Origin: a bacterium GBS-1
Lineage (GTDB): Bacteria > Synergistota > GBS-1
NCBI GenBank assembly: GCA_001443005.1
Contig: LEKQ01000015.1
Coordinates: 62,001 to 126,000, forward strand
DNA: 64,000 bases
Direction: 5' to 3'
Translations under genes and position numbers: made by a program
Shown here: positions 18,217 through 27,183 of the stretch, one piece after another
Numbering within the stretch: position 1 is the stretch's first letter
Layout: the number at the start of each line of letters is the position of its first letter
Notes under the pieces: model-generated
Told to the model about the DNA's origin: nothing
The model's input: only the letters and a program-made list of their open reading frames with translations
The model's database searches: none

Positions 18217-21200
18217 TCAGAACTTTATTGTAACTTCTCCTTTATTAAAAATTCTTTGGATTTCCTCCCTCAATGAATCCGAAGGAGAAACCCTATACCT
18301 TGAACTAAGGTCAAGAACTACCCTTCCACAAGTATCTCTAACCTCCAACAATGTCCTACTCCTTCCTCTATACTTCCTAAGGAGCTCTTCAAGCTCAAAG
18401 AGTTTCTCTTTGCTAACCAGCGCAGCGTCTAAAGATATCCAGAAACAAGGGTCAAAATGCTTAGATGCTTCCTCAATGGGAACTATCTTAGAGGCAACTA
18501 TGCGAGTTCTATCACCACTTCTATCTACATCACCCTCAACCAATATAACCTTCCCCTTGTTAAGAAGGTCAGTGTTTATGTTCTCAAGACCAGAAAATAT
18601 CACAACATCCATAGAACCGTCAAAGTCTTCCAGCGTAACGATAATGGCCCCTTTCCTTTTGGAAACCTTTGTAACTAGCCCTCCAGCTACAACCTTCCTA
18701 TCCCCCTTTATAGAGGATAATCTCTTACTCGTTACAGTAACATATTTAAAGAACTCGTTCGTCCATATATCAAGGGGATGACAAGTTATATAAAATCCTG
18801 TAACCTCCTCCTCCCATGCTAGAACTTCCTCTATGCTTGGCTCAGGAACTTCAGGCATTTCGATATCAAATATAGACCTCTGGAACAATTTATCCTCATC
18901 AGCTGAAGAAAGAAGCCTCGGTAGTAGCTTCAATTTCTGAGCCCTCGAGCCTGGCATAGAGTCAAAAGCCCCAGCCTTTATAAGGCTCTCCATAACTCTA
19001 CTATTAACTACCTTCAGATTAACTCTTTTACAAAAATCCTGGATACTCTTAAACTTACCTCCCCTTTCCCTCGCTTTTATTATTTCAGAGATGGCACTCT
19101 CTCCTACGTTTTTAACGGCAGCCAATCCAAACCTTATACCGTTTTCAGTAACCCTAAAGCCCATATCGCTCTCGTTTACGTCAGGCGGAAGTACCTTTAT
19201 TCCCTTCCGTCTCGCCTCCCTTATATAAAAAGCGATCTCTTCCACCTTGTTCATCTTGCTTGATAAAAGTGCAGCCATAAACTCAACCGGATAATGAGCC
19301 TTAAGATAGGCAGTCTGATAAGAAAGGAGCGCATAGGCTGCACTGTGAGATTTATTGAATCCATAGCCAGCAAAGTACTCCATTAATTCAAATATCTTAC
19401 TAGCATCGTCTTTATCGATACCTCTCTCAACAGCTCTTCTGACGAAATCATCCTTCATCTTTATCATTATCTCGGGCTCTTTCTTCCCCATAGCGCGCCT
19501 TAAGAGATCAGCCTCACCCAAGGAAAAACCAGCTAACAAGGCCGCTATCTGCATAACCTGTTCCTGATAAAGGATAACGCCATAGGTCTCCTTAAGAATG
19601 CCTTCCAGCTTAGGATGAGGATAAACTATGGGTGCGATGCCATGCTTCCTCTGGATATAATCATCGACCATACCACTACCCAAGGGACCAGGTCTATACA
19701 AAGCTAAAACTGCTATCAGATCCTCAAAGCAATTAGGCTTAAGTCTCTGTAAAAGCCTCCTCATCCCCTCGCTCTCAAGCTGAAATACGCCAGTGGTATC
19801 ACCCTCTTGGAGAAGTTCATAAGTCTCCTCATCATCAAGAGGGATATTATCTATGTCTATTATGACACCCTTACTCTTACGAACGTTTTCGATCACGTCG
19901 CTAACCATGGTTAAGGTTCTTAATCCCAAAAAGTCGACCTTTAATAAGCCGAGCTTCTCAAGAGGCTTCATAGAATACTGAGTAACTATAGATCCATCGG
20001 ACATCTTCTGTAAGGGTGTAAACTCTGTCAGAGGAGCAGGAGCTACTATGACCCCAGCTGCATGTTGAGAAGCATGCCTTGGAAGCCCCTCTATCTTCTT
20101 AGCCACATCTATAAGCTTTGCAACCTGAGGGTCCTCCTTAACTCTCTTGGCCAGTTCAGCGCTTTCTGAAAGTGCCTCCTCTATCGTGACCTTAGGACCA
20201 GCAGGAACGAGCTTAGCTATCCTATCTACCTCCTTATATGGCAAACCTAAGACCCTTCCCACATCTCTTATCGCTCCTCTCGCAGCCATGGTACCAAAAG
20301 TTATTATATTAGCTACCCTATCTTCCCCATACTTACGCCTGACATAATCTATAACCTCATCCCTTCTTCTATCACAGAAGTCAACATCAATATCAGGGGG
20401 AGAAACCCTTTCCGGATTGAGAAATCTCTCGAAAAGAAGACCATATTCAAGAGGATTAAGTATAGTTATGCCAAGTAGATAAGCCACTAAACTACCAGCA
20501 GCAGAACCTCTCCCAGGACCGACGGGAATGCCAACGCTCTTAGCATAGTTTATGAAATCAGAGACTATAAGGAAATAGCCAGAGTAACCAGTCTCCCTTA
20601 TTACCCTAAGCTCATAGTTCATCCTGTCTACGACCTCAGATGGTGGATGGTCCCCGAACTTCTCCCTCAAGCCCTTTTCACATAGATGAACTAAATAACT
20701 ATGAAGGTCGTATCCAGAAGGAACATCATACTGAGGCAAGTGAAGTTTCCCAAACTCAAGGTTAAGCTCACACATCTCAGCTATTAAAACCGTGTTTTTC
20801 AGAGCCTCTGGAACCTCCTCAAAGCTCCTCTTCATCTCCTCATGACTCTTAAAGTAAAACTCATTTGTAGGAAACTTCAGCCTATCCTCATCATTTAGAT
20901 TAGCATTCGTTTGAACGCAAAGCAGGATATCATGCCAGAAAGCATCTTCTCTGTTAATATAGTGAACATCGTTTGTTGCAACAAGAGGTATACCTGTTCT
21001 CTTACCTAATGCAACCAAACCTCTGTTAACCTCATCCTGTTGTGGTATACCATTTTTCTGAATCTCCAAATAGAAGTTCCCCTTGCCTAAGATTTCTTGA
21101 TATTTAAGAGCACGCGCTTCAGCCTCTTCATACCTACCTAAGAGTATGAGAGATGGGATCTCACCAGCTATGCAACCGCTGAGAACTATCAATCCATCGC

Positions 21201-21582
21201 TATATTTCTCCAAAAGCTCAAGATCTATCCTGGGCTTATAATAGAACCCCTCGACGTGAGATATCGTCACAAGTTTCATAAGGTTTTTATAGCCAACTTC
21301 GTTTTTAGCCAATATGGTGAGATGATACAAGATCTGATTTTTGTTTCCCTTATTCTTGTATCCATCAGGTGTAATATAAACCTCACAACCTATTATAGGC
21401 TTTACCCCCTCAGAAACACAGGCTTCGTAAAACTCTATAGCTCCGTAAAGAACTCCGTGATCGGTTATAGCAACCGCAGGCATCCCTTCTTCACGAGCTC
21501 TCCTCGCAAGGTCCTTCAGCCTACAGGCTCCGTCAAGTAAGCTGTATTCACTGTGAACATGAAGATGAACGAAATCACTCAT
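18217..21582 (-). CDS. dnaE: DNA polymerase III alpha subunit
   Basis: The 1121-residue protein is the replicative polymerase subunit of the DnaE1 type. The N-terminal PHP domain begins FVHLHVHSEYSLLDGACRL, followed by AITDHGVLYGAIEF. The polymerase core contains VGPGRGSAAGSLVAYLLGI with its catalytic PDIDVDFCDRRR acidic pair, and later YGFNKSHSAAYALLSYQTAYLKAHY. A helix-hairpin-helix and an OB-fold (KGAIIVTLEDFDGSMDVVIF) follow. The frame opens 30 bases earlier at a TTG, but the ATG at 21582 gives the normal N-terminus. It overlaps the upstream dehydratase gene by 8 bases and precedes mtrB. Confidence 0.98.
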   Translation of the reverse strand: MSDFVHLHVHSEYSLLDGACRLKDLARRAREEGMPAVAITDHGVLYGAIEFYEACVSEGVKPIIGCEVYITPDGYKNKGNKNQILYHLTILAKNEVGYKNLMKLVTISHVEGFYYKPRIDLELLEKYSDGLIVLSGCIAGEIPSLILLGRYEEAEARALKYQEILGKGNFYLEIQKNGIPQQDEVNRGLVALGKRTGIPLVATNDVHYINREDAFWHDILLCVQTNANLNDEDRLKFPTNEFYFKSHEEMKRSFEEVPEALKNTVLIAEMCELNLEFGKLHLPQYDVPSGYDLHSYLVHLCEKGLREKFGDHPPSEVVDRMNYELRVIRETGYSGYFLIVSDFINYAKSVGIPVGPGRGSAAGSLVAYLLGITILNPLEYGLLFERFLNPERVSPPDIDVDFCDRRRDEVIDYVRRKYGEDRVANIITFGTMAARGAIRDVGRVLGLPYKEVDRIAKLVPAGPKVTIEEALSESAELAKRVKEDPQVAKLIDVAKKIEGLPRHASQHAAGVIVAPAPLTEFTPLQKMSDGSIVTQYSMKPLEKLGLLKVDFLGLRTLTMVSDVIENVRKSKGVIIDIDNIPLDDEETYELLQEGDTTGVFQLESEGMRRLLQRLKPNCFEDLIAVLALYRPGPLGSGMVDDYIQRKHGIAPIVYPHPKLEGILKETYGVILYQEQVMQIAALLAGFSLGEADLLRRAMGKKEPEIMIKMKDDFVRRAVERGIDKDDASKIFELMEYFAGYGFNKSHSAAYALLSYQTAYLKAHYPVEFMAALLSSKMNKVEEIAFYIREARRKGIKVLPPDVNESDMGFRVTENGIRFGLAAVKNVGESAISEIIKARERGGKFKSIQDFCKRVNLKVVNSRVMESLIKAGAFDSMPGSRAQKLKLLPRLLSSADEDKLFQRSIFDIEMPEVPEPSIEEVLAWEEEVTGFYITCHPLDIWTNEFFKYVTVTSKRLSSIKGDRKVVAGGLVTKVSKRKGAIIVTLEDFDGSMDVVIFSGLENINTDLLNKGKVILVEGDVDRSGDRTRIVASKIVPIEEASKHFDPCFWISLDAALVSKEKLFELEELLRKYRGRSRTLLEVRDTCGRVVLDLSSRYRVSPSDSLREEIQRIFNKGEVTIKF

Positions 21583-22570
21583 CCCCTCTTTTCGCCTCCC
21601 ACCATTCCTCAAGGAACTTTCTTATCTTTTCCTTTGTCAGAAATTCTTCCTCAGTGAAGGTAGCTGGTTTTCCCTGTTTATCTGAAACCAAGTAAAACTC
21701 ATCTAGTTCCCTAAGCTTAACAAGCTCCTCCTCCGAAAATAGCCTCTCATCCACCCTCTCACCTACCTGCGCGCCAACCACCTCTATCTTTATATCCTTG
21801 GGTGAGAAACCAAACTTGGGAGCAAAAAGCTCTATCATAACTTCGGCAAGGTCATAAATCCAAACCTTTGGCATCTTGAGTATAAATATCTCCCCTCCTA
21901 ATGTTAAAAAAGCGGCTTTAAGCACAAGGTTGATCGCCTGAGGAAGGGTCATCATATATCGCCTCATGGAGGGGTGTGTTATGGTAACGGGTCCCCCTTT
22001 TTTAATCTGCTGAATAAACTTAGGAATAACTGAGCCACGAGATCCAACGACGTTGCCAAATCTCACTACCGAAAATCGCGACTTCCTTCTTCCTTTATAT
22101 TGATTAGCAGAGATGGTAAGCTTTTCAGCAAGTAGTTTGGAAGCTCCGAGAGTGGTAGTCGGATTTACAGCCTTATCTGAGCTAATTGTAATAAATACAG
22201 AAACTTCCTCTTCCAAGGATACCTCAATTAGGTTTTGGGTTCCAAGGACATTGGTTTTTACGCTTTCAAAGGGGTTATACTCACAAAAAGCAACGTGCTT
22301 AAGAGCGGCAGCATGAAAGACTATATCTATATCCTCAACCGCCCATCTTAGCCTCTCTTTATCCCTTACATCTCCGAGAAGATATCTCACACGACTATCT
22401 TCACCCAGCTCCTCCTTAAGCTGGAAGAGCTTATGCTCATCGCGGGATAAAATTCTCACAACTTGAGGATTTAACCTCAAAAGCCCATGAACTAACTCTC
22501 TTCCTATCGACCCCGTACCACCACTTACAAGTATCTTCTTCCCCTCAAAAAAGTCTCTTAAGTTCTCCAC
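21575..22570 (-). CDS. Sugar-nucleotide 4,6-dehydratase of the PseB/CapD (FlaA1) type
   Basis: The 331-residue Rossmann-fold protein starts with VSGGTGSIGRELVHGL (NAD(P) binding), and has FHAAALKHV, SSDKAVNP (Asp132-Lys133) and RFGNVVGSRGSVIP. C-terminal RRYMMTLPQAINLVLKA fits PseB-like UDP-GlcNAc 4,6-dehydratases, which make nucleotide sugars for surface glycans or protein glycosylation. At the catalytic Tyr141 position (Y-x-x-x-K in PseB), this protein has Leu, with Lys145 kept (LGASK). In the CapD/WbpM branch this residue is Met, so it resembles that class. It overlaps dnaX upstream by 13 bases and dnaE downstream by 8. No other glycan gene is near. Confidence 0.85.
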   Translation of the reverse strand: MENLRDFFEGKKILVSGGTGSIGRELVHGLLRLNPQVVRILSRDEHKLFQLKEELGEDSRVRYLLGDVRDKERLRWAVEDIDIVFHAAALKHVAFCEYNPFESVKTNVLGTQNLIEVSLEEEVSVFITISSDKAVNPTTTLGASKLLAEKLTISANQYKGRRKSRFSVVRFGNVVGSRGSVIPKFIQQIKKGGPVTITHPSMRRYMMTLPQAINLVLKAAFLTLGGEIFILKMPKVWIYDLAEVMIELFAPKFGFSPKDIKIEVVGAQVGERVDERLFSEEELVKLRELDEFYLVSDKQGKPATFTEEEFLTKEKIRKFLEEWWEAKRGDE

Positions 22571-24129
22571 TCCTCCTCACCAGACTCCTTTTCTACTTCC
22601 ACTATTTCCCCACCGAAGAGCTTCAAGACCGTTTGGAAGGTCGGGTGTTCAAGAATATTAGATGGCTTTTCCTCTCTTACGCTCTCCGAAACGCTAACCC
22701 TCTCCTGGGATTCCGATGGAACAATGGAGATCTCTATATCAGCCTCATCTCCAAAAACGTCCCTTAATATTTCTCTCAACAAAGAGATGTTTTCGGGTCT
22801 TCTTATTTGCTCATAGTGGAACCTAAGGGAAGAGGGGTATCTTATTATAAGCTTACCATCTTGCATGACTTTTTCTGCCTCTACAAGGAAAGCGTAAAGG
22901 GATATCTTCCTCTCCTTAACCTTACTTAAGAGCTCCTCCCACCCACTAGCTCTATCCTCAACAGGTTTAGAAGATTCAACCTCCTTAATTGGAACAGTCT
23001 CTTTCTCCTTAGCTTCTTCAACCTTAGCTATTTCCTTAGACTCCTCTAATTTTCTCTTCAGATCCCAAAAGAGCATTTCCAACTCCTTGAAGGGAGAACT
23101 TCCTCCCCTAACCCTATCGTTTCTCCTTTCCAATATATTTAAGAAAGTCCATAAAGAGCCTTCGTTCCAATGTTTGCTTTCAGAGATATAAAACTCCCTC
23201 TCTTCTTCGGAAAGGTCAAGTATTTCGGAAACCTTACTAGACAGGGAGAACAACCACAATCTCCTTAAAACCTCACCAAAATCCTCAAAAAGATAAGGAA
23301 CCATAACTCCCCTATCCTTAAGGGAACGAAGCCAAAGGAAAAGCTCTTCCCACCTTCCCTGTCTGATTAAAGATAACTTGCCTCTAACTTCAGCCCTTGA
23401 AAGAATTCCGAAGTTCCTTTCCAAAGATTCTATCGTTATATTCTCTCCTAAAGCCAAGAGCTGCTCCAAAAGCGAAATAGCATCTCTCATAGAACCATCG
23501 GCACGCCTAGATATCTCCAACAAGACTTCTTCGGAAGCCGATATCCCTTCATTTTTCAAGATATCGCTTAACTTGGCAACCATGTCCCTCGGCTCAATAG
23601 GTCTAAAAGCCAAGAACAAGCAACGGGACCTTATGGTTAGAGGGAGCTTATGAGGCTCCGTGGTAGCCAGGATAAATACAACGTGAGGCGGCGGCTCCTC
23701 TAGGGTCTTAAGCAATGCGTTGAAAGCCTCAACAGTAAGCATGTGAACCTCATCTATTATATAAACCTTGTACCTACCCTCAACGGGAGCGAGGTTAACC
23801 CTTTCCCTTAAAGCTCTTACCTCATCTACCCCCCTATTAGAAGCTCCGTCTATTTCAAGCACATCAAAGGAGCTTCCATCCGTTATTTTCTTACATACGG
23901 AACAGGAATTGCAGGGTTCGGGAGCAGGTCCATTCTCACAGTTGAGGGCCTTTGCAAAAATCCTGGCTACCGACGTTTTACCCACACCTCGGGATCCTGC
24001 GAAAAGATAAGCATGAGCTATACGATTACTTTTTATAGCATTCTGAATAATTTTAACAACAACATCTTGCCCTACAACTTCAGAAAATTTTTGAGGTCTC
24101 CATTTTCTATAAAGAGCGAGATAGGCCAT
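22558..24129 (-). CDS. dnaX: DNA polymerase III gamma/tau subunit
   Basis: The 523-residue protein is the clamp-loader ATPase. The AAA+ domain begins YRKWRPQKFSEVVGQ, with Walker A GSRGVGKTS, the zinc site CENG...CNSCSVC, Walker B with YIIDEVHML and the sensor region ATTEPHKLPLTIRSRC. A lid and collar domain follow, then a charged linker (about 385-405) and a C-terminal alpha/beta domain with WEELLSKVKER. GGAGGGGAAGAGG precedes the ATG, and a TATAAT at 24148-24153 is a likely -10 box. It is the first gene of the run that includes dnaE. I saw no clear slippery site for a shorter gamma form. The C-terminal domain resembles the small protein at 1024-1431. Confidence 0.97.
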   Translation of the reverse strand: MAYLALYRKWRPQKFSEVVGQDVVVKIIQNAIKSNRIAHAYLFAGSRGVGKTSVARIFAKALNCENGPAPEPCNSCSVCKKITDGSSFDVLEIDGASNRGVDEVRALRERVNLAPVEGRYKVYIIDEVHMLTVEAFNALLKTLEEPPPHVVFILATTEPHKLPLTIRSRCLFLAFRPIEPRDMVAKLSDILKNEGISASEEVLLEISRRADGSMRDAISLLEQLLALGENITIESLERNFGILSRAEVRGKLSLIRQGRWEELFLWLRSLKDRGVMVPYLFEDFGEVLRRLWLFSLSSKVSEILDLSEEEREFYISESKHWNEGSLWTFLNILERRNDRVRGGSSPFKELEMLFWDLKRKLEESKEIAKVEEAKEKETVPIKEVESSKPVEDRASGWEELLSKVKERKISLYAFLVEAEKVMQDGKLIIRYPSSLRFHYEQIRRPENISLLREILRDVFGDEADIEISIVPSESQERVSVSESVREEKPSNILEHPTFQTVLKLFGGEIVEVEKESGEEEWRT

Positions 24130-24147
24130 CCTCTTCCCCTCCTAACC

Positions 24148-24195
24148 ATTATACTACACAGGGTATTGGAAATCTTCAAATAAATATGGTATCAT
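24148..24195. promoter_or_regulatory. Divergent promoters for dnaX and the repeat-protein gene
   Basis: On the minus strand TATAAT (24153-24148) is a good -10 box for dnaX, 19 bases before its start, without a convincing -35. On the plus strand TTGGAA (24166-24171) and TATCAT (24190-24195), 18 bases apart, could drive the exported repeat-protein gene. Both are by eye. Confidence 0.45.
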
Positions 24196-24233
24196 TAACT
24201 TAAACCTAAGACAAACTCATAGGGGGTGAGAAA

Positions 24234-24938
24234 ATGAAAGGGAAATCTAAAAAGATAGTTTTATCTTTGATAACATTAACCCTTTTAGTCTTATTATCCC
24301 TTCCAGCTTACGCTGAACTGAACCTTTTCGTGGATAAAAACACCGTCAGGGTATATGACCCTCAACTTAAAAACTGGTCTATTCTGAACGATTTCAAACC
24401 CACAGCTTGGAGAAGTGGAAACTACTTCGCTTTAGTTTGGAATCAAAACCATGCATATATATATGATGTGAGAATTCATCAATGGCACCCTTTATTAGAC
24501 TGTAATCCAGTCAACGGCGTGGTAAGAAACAACCTCGCTGTAGTTTGGAGTCAAAACAGAGCTTATGCCTATGATGTTAACCTAAGACAGTGGATACCTA
24601 AGGATACAGTTGACCCTATAACAGCAGCGAACGCTACCGATTCTTTGGTAGCTATAGTAACTGTAGCTTCAGTATATGTTTACGACGCTTTTCTCAAACA
24701 GTGGATAGGTCTGGATGACATAGACCCAACAGGTTGGGCAATGAATGACAACTTCCTACTGGTATGGAATCCCGAAAACGCGTATGTATACGACCTTTCA
24801 CTTCACCAATGGGCAACCGCCGAGGGTATAAAACCTCAAAGCGGAATGGTAGAACCGGAGCAAGTAGTAGTCTACACCGTAGATAAGATCTTCTTCTATG
24901 ACAGAAATACACACAGATGGAGGGCGACCTACCGTTAG
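24234..24938 (+). CDS. Exported protein with six 36-residue repeats (propeller-like)
   Basis: The 234-residue protein has a signal peptide (residues 1-27, Lys-rich start, hydrophobic core, ending PAYAE). The rest is a regular repeat: YD motifs fall at residues 41, 77, 113, 150, 186 and 222, spacing 36-37, each in the form V/I/F-Y-D followed by six residues and Trp (e.g. YDVRIHQW, YDLSLHQW). Most units also carry a conserved Pro and a VVW strand. Such beta-strand repeats suggest a small propeller or Kelch-like fold. I do not recognise a named family. GGGGGTG precedes the ATG. The lgt gene overlaps its end by 41 bases, so the two are likely co-transcribed. Confidence 0.75.
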   Translation: MKGKSKKIVLSLITLTLLVLLSLPAYAELNLFVDKNTVRVYDPQLKNWSILNDFKPTAWRSGNYFALVWNQNHAYIYDVRIHQWHPLLDCNPVNGVVRNNLAVVWSQNRAYAYDVNLRQWIPKDTVDPITAANATDSLVAIVTVASVYVYDAFLKQWIGLDDIDPTGWAMNDNFLLVWNPENAYVYDLSLHQWATAEGIKPQSGMVEPEQVVVYTVDKIFFYDRNTHRWRATYR

Positions 24939-25791
24939 AGAGTACAGATTATATCTAATTCCAATAGCCCTTTTTCTATCTACCCCAGTTATACTCCATA
25001 AGGTATTCAGTGGAGAGATCATACTAAAGCCCTACATATTTAAGGTAGGAAGCTTTGATTTGCGATGGTATGCTATCTTGATCATAGCAGGGTTTCTGAT
25101 AGGAGCTCGCTTAGTATATAAGCGAGCTCCTTACTATGGCTTAAGCTCAAGAGATATAGACCAACTTCTAATCTTAGGATACATAGCTGGACTCATAGGC
25201 GCGAGGCTTTACTATGTCACCTTTACGTGGGACTATTATTCCCAAAAACCTTGGGAGATAATAGCTTTTTGGCACGGTGGTCTAGCTATACACGGCGTAT
25301 GGATAGGTGCTCTTCTAACTGCGATAATATTCGTAAAGGTTAAAAGGTTATCCTTCTTCAAAGTAGCAGACTTATTCGCGGTAGCCTTTCCCATAGCTCA
25401 AAGCATAGGAAGATGGGGAAATTTCTTCAACTATGAGGCTTTTGGAACCCCCACGGATCTCCCATGGAAGCTTTTCATACCAAGGGGAGCTAGACCTTTG
25501 GCTTACAAGAATTTCTCTTACTTCCATCCAACGTTCCTTTATGAATCAGCATGGGACCTCTTCGTCTTTATATACCTTTGGCATCTGGAGAAGAAAAATC
25601 CCCCCTCAGGGATGCTCTTCCTAAGATACCTGATGCTTTACTCCATAGGGAGGTTTTTCATAGAGTTCATAAGAACCGATAGCTTATACTGGGGGAGCAT
25701 AAGGGTAGCTCAGCTAATCAGCATCATCGCCATCGGAGTAGCTATCTATCTCGAGAGAACTCTTAAGAAAAGCCTTAATAGTCAAAGCTAA
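24898..25791 (+). CDS. lgt: Prolipoprotein diacylglyceryl transferase
   Basis: Lgt attaches diacylglycerol to the lipobox Cys of prolipoproteins in the inner membrane. The 297-residue protein has the family signature GRWGNFFNYEAFGTPTDLPW, the FWHGGLAIHG active-site segment, and several membrane helices. C-terminal SIGRFFIEFIRTD also fits. The frame has no ATG/GTG/TTG other than the ATG at 24898, which lies inside the repeat-protein gene (41-base overlap), so the start is less certain. A tail-to-tail overlap of 78 bases with uvrC at the 3' end is notable. Confidence 0.95.
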   Translation: MTEIHTDGGRPTVREYRLYLIPIALFLSTPVILHKVFSGEIILKPYIFKVGSFDLRWYAILIIAGFLIGARLVYKRAPYYGLSSRDIDQLLILGYIAGLIGARLYYVTFTWDYYSQKPWEIIAFWHGGLAIHGVWIGALLTAIIFVKVKRLSFFKVADLFAVAFPIAQSIGRWGNFFNYEAFGTPTDLPWKLFIPRGARPLAYKNFSYFHPTFLYESAWDLFVFIYLWHLEKKNPPSGMLFLRYLMLYSIGRFFIEFIRTDSLYWGSIRVAQLISIIAIGVAIYLERTLKKSLNSQS

Positions 25792-27183
25792 CTTCTCTCC
25801 TATATTATCAACGCTAGCGATCTCCTCAATGGATGCCCTCTTAAGGCCTTCTATAGACTTAAAGGCTCTTAACAGTTTTTTAGCTCTTTCCTTACCTATG
25901 CCAGGTATCTCCTCGAGAGCGATTTTAAACATCTCCTTCTGCCTCAACTTTCTATGATAGCTCAAAGCGAATCTGTGCGCTTCATTTCTTACCCTCTGAA
26001 GAAGGTGAAGAGCTGGAGAATCCTCGGGGATCTTTAGCGGGTGAGAATCCCCAGGGAAATATAAAAGCTCCTCTCTTTTAGCTAAACCCACGACAGGTAT
26101 TTCAATTTCGGCTTCATCCAAGACCTTCTTAGCCGAATTGACCTGGCTTATCCCACCATCCACAAGAATTAAGTCTGGAAGTCCCTCTTCACGATGCTTA
26201 ATATATCTCCTTCTCACTACTTCAGCGATCATCGCAGGATCATCTATACCCTCGACCTCTTTTATTTTATACTTCCTATAACCTCTTTTGAAGGGAACAC
26301 CCCCCTTAAAGCAAACCACCACACCGACAGCTTCTCTTCCATAAAGATTTGAGATATCTATACCCTCAATAATATAGGGAATGAAATCTAACTTAAGCAA
26401 ATTTCTAAGTTGAGAAAGAGAGCTCTCAAGATAATCAACTGGATGATCAAGGTAGATACGAGGCTGTTTAAAAACTTTCTCCAGCGCCCTTATTTGATCC
26501 CTTATATTGGCAGCTTCCTCAAACCTCAGCTCACTTGCGAGCCTCTGCATTTCTTCAGCTAAACTCTCTATCAATTCCTTATTTTTACCTGAAAGGAAAA
26601 GCGTAAGATCATCAACCATCTTCTTATACTCTTCTTCACTAATCAACCCCACACAGGGAGCTTTACATTTACCCATATAGTAATTTATACATGGGCGTTC
26701 TCTCTTCACCAACCTTGAACAGTCTCTAAGAGGGTAAAACCTCTCTATGAACCTCAATAGCTCCCTCACTTTCCTAACCTTTGTGTAAGGACCAAAGTAG
26801 AGGTTGCCATCTCCCTCCTTAAAAATCCTAGTAACTACAACGCGAGGAAAAGTTTCGCTTGTAGTGACGCATATATAGGGATATTTTATGCCAAACTTAA
26901 GCATGGTATTATACTTAGGCTTATGTTTCCTTATGAGGTCGGATTCGAAAATCAAAGCTTCGGCCTCAGTCTCAGTAGTTATATAAGTGAATGAAGCTAT
27001 CTCATCTATAAGCCTCCTCATCTTGGGAGAAAAATCGAAGGATCGAGTGAAGTAAGAGCTAACCCTTTTTTTAAGACAGCGAGACTTACCTACATAGATT
27101 ACCTCTCCCTTTCTATTTAACATTAGATATACCCCAGGGCTCTCTGGAAGAGAGAGTGCCTTCTTCCTTAATTCTTCCTTAAT
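25714..27183 (-). CDS. uvrC: Excinuclease ABC subunit C (apparent ATT start)
   Basis: UvrC makes both incisions in nucleotide excision repair. The GIY-YIG domain is clear only when translation begins upstream of the first ATG (27123): in frame one reads LPESPGVYLM then VIYVGKSRCLKKRV, so starting at the ATG would delete the GVY half. No ATG, GTG or TTG exists between the in-frame stop and 27123. The codon ATT at 27183, 11 bases after AGGAGG (27195-27200), gives a normal N-terminus (489 residues). Other parts are the UVR segment RLASELRFEEAANIRDQI, the RNase H-like domain with SNLYGREAVGVVVCF and LVDGGISQVNSA, and a helix-hairpin-helix EEIPGIGKERAKKLLRAF. ATT use is inference; a sequencing error is possible. 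Confidence 0.9.
   Translation of the reverse strand: MKEELRKKALSLPESPGVYLMLNRKGEVIYVGKSRCLKKRVSSYFTRSFDFSPKMRRLIDEIASFTYITTETEAEALIFESDLIRKHKPKYNTMLKFGIKYPYICVTTSETFPRVVVTRIFKEGDGNLYFGPYTKVRKVRELLRFIERFYPLRDCSRLVKRERPCINYYMGKCKAPCVGLISEEEYKKMVDDLTLFLSGKNKELIESLAEEMQRLASELRFEEAANIRDQIRALEKVFKQPRIYLDHPVDYLESSLSQLRNLLKLDFIPYIIEGIDISNLYGREAVGVVVCFKGGVPFKRGYRKYKIKEVEGIDDPAMIAEVVRRRYIKHREEGLPDLILVDGGISQVNSAKKVLDEAEIEIPVVGLAKREELLYFPGDSHPLKIPEDSPALHLLQRVRNEAHRFALSYHRKLRQKEMFKIALEEIPGIGKERAKKLLRAFKSIEGLKRASIEEIASVDNIGEKLALTIKAFLKSSLEIDSYSDGDDAD

Noticed and set aside
22558-24129. Programmed frameshift for a short gamma form of DnaX
   Set aside because: No A-rich slippery heptamer with a following hairpin was seen after the ATPase domain.
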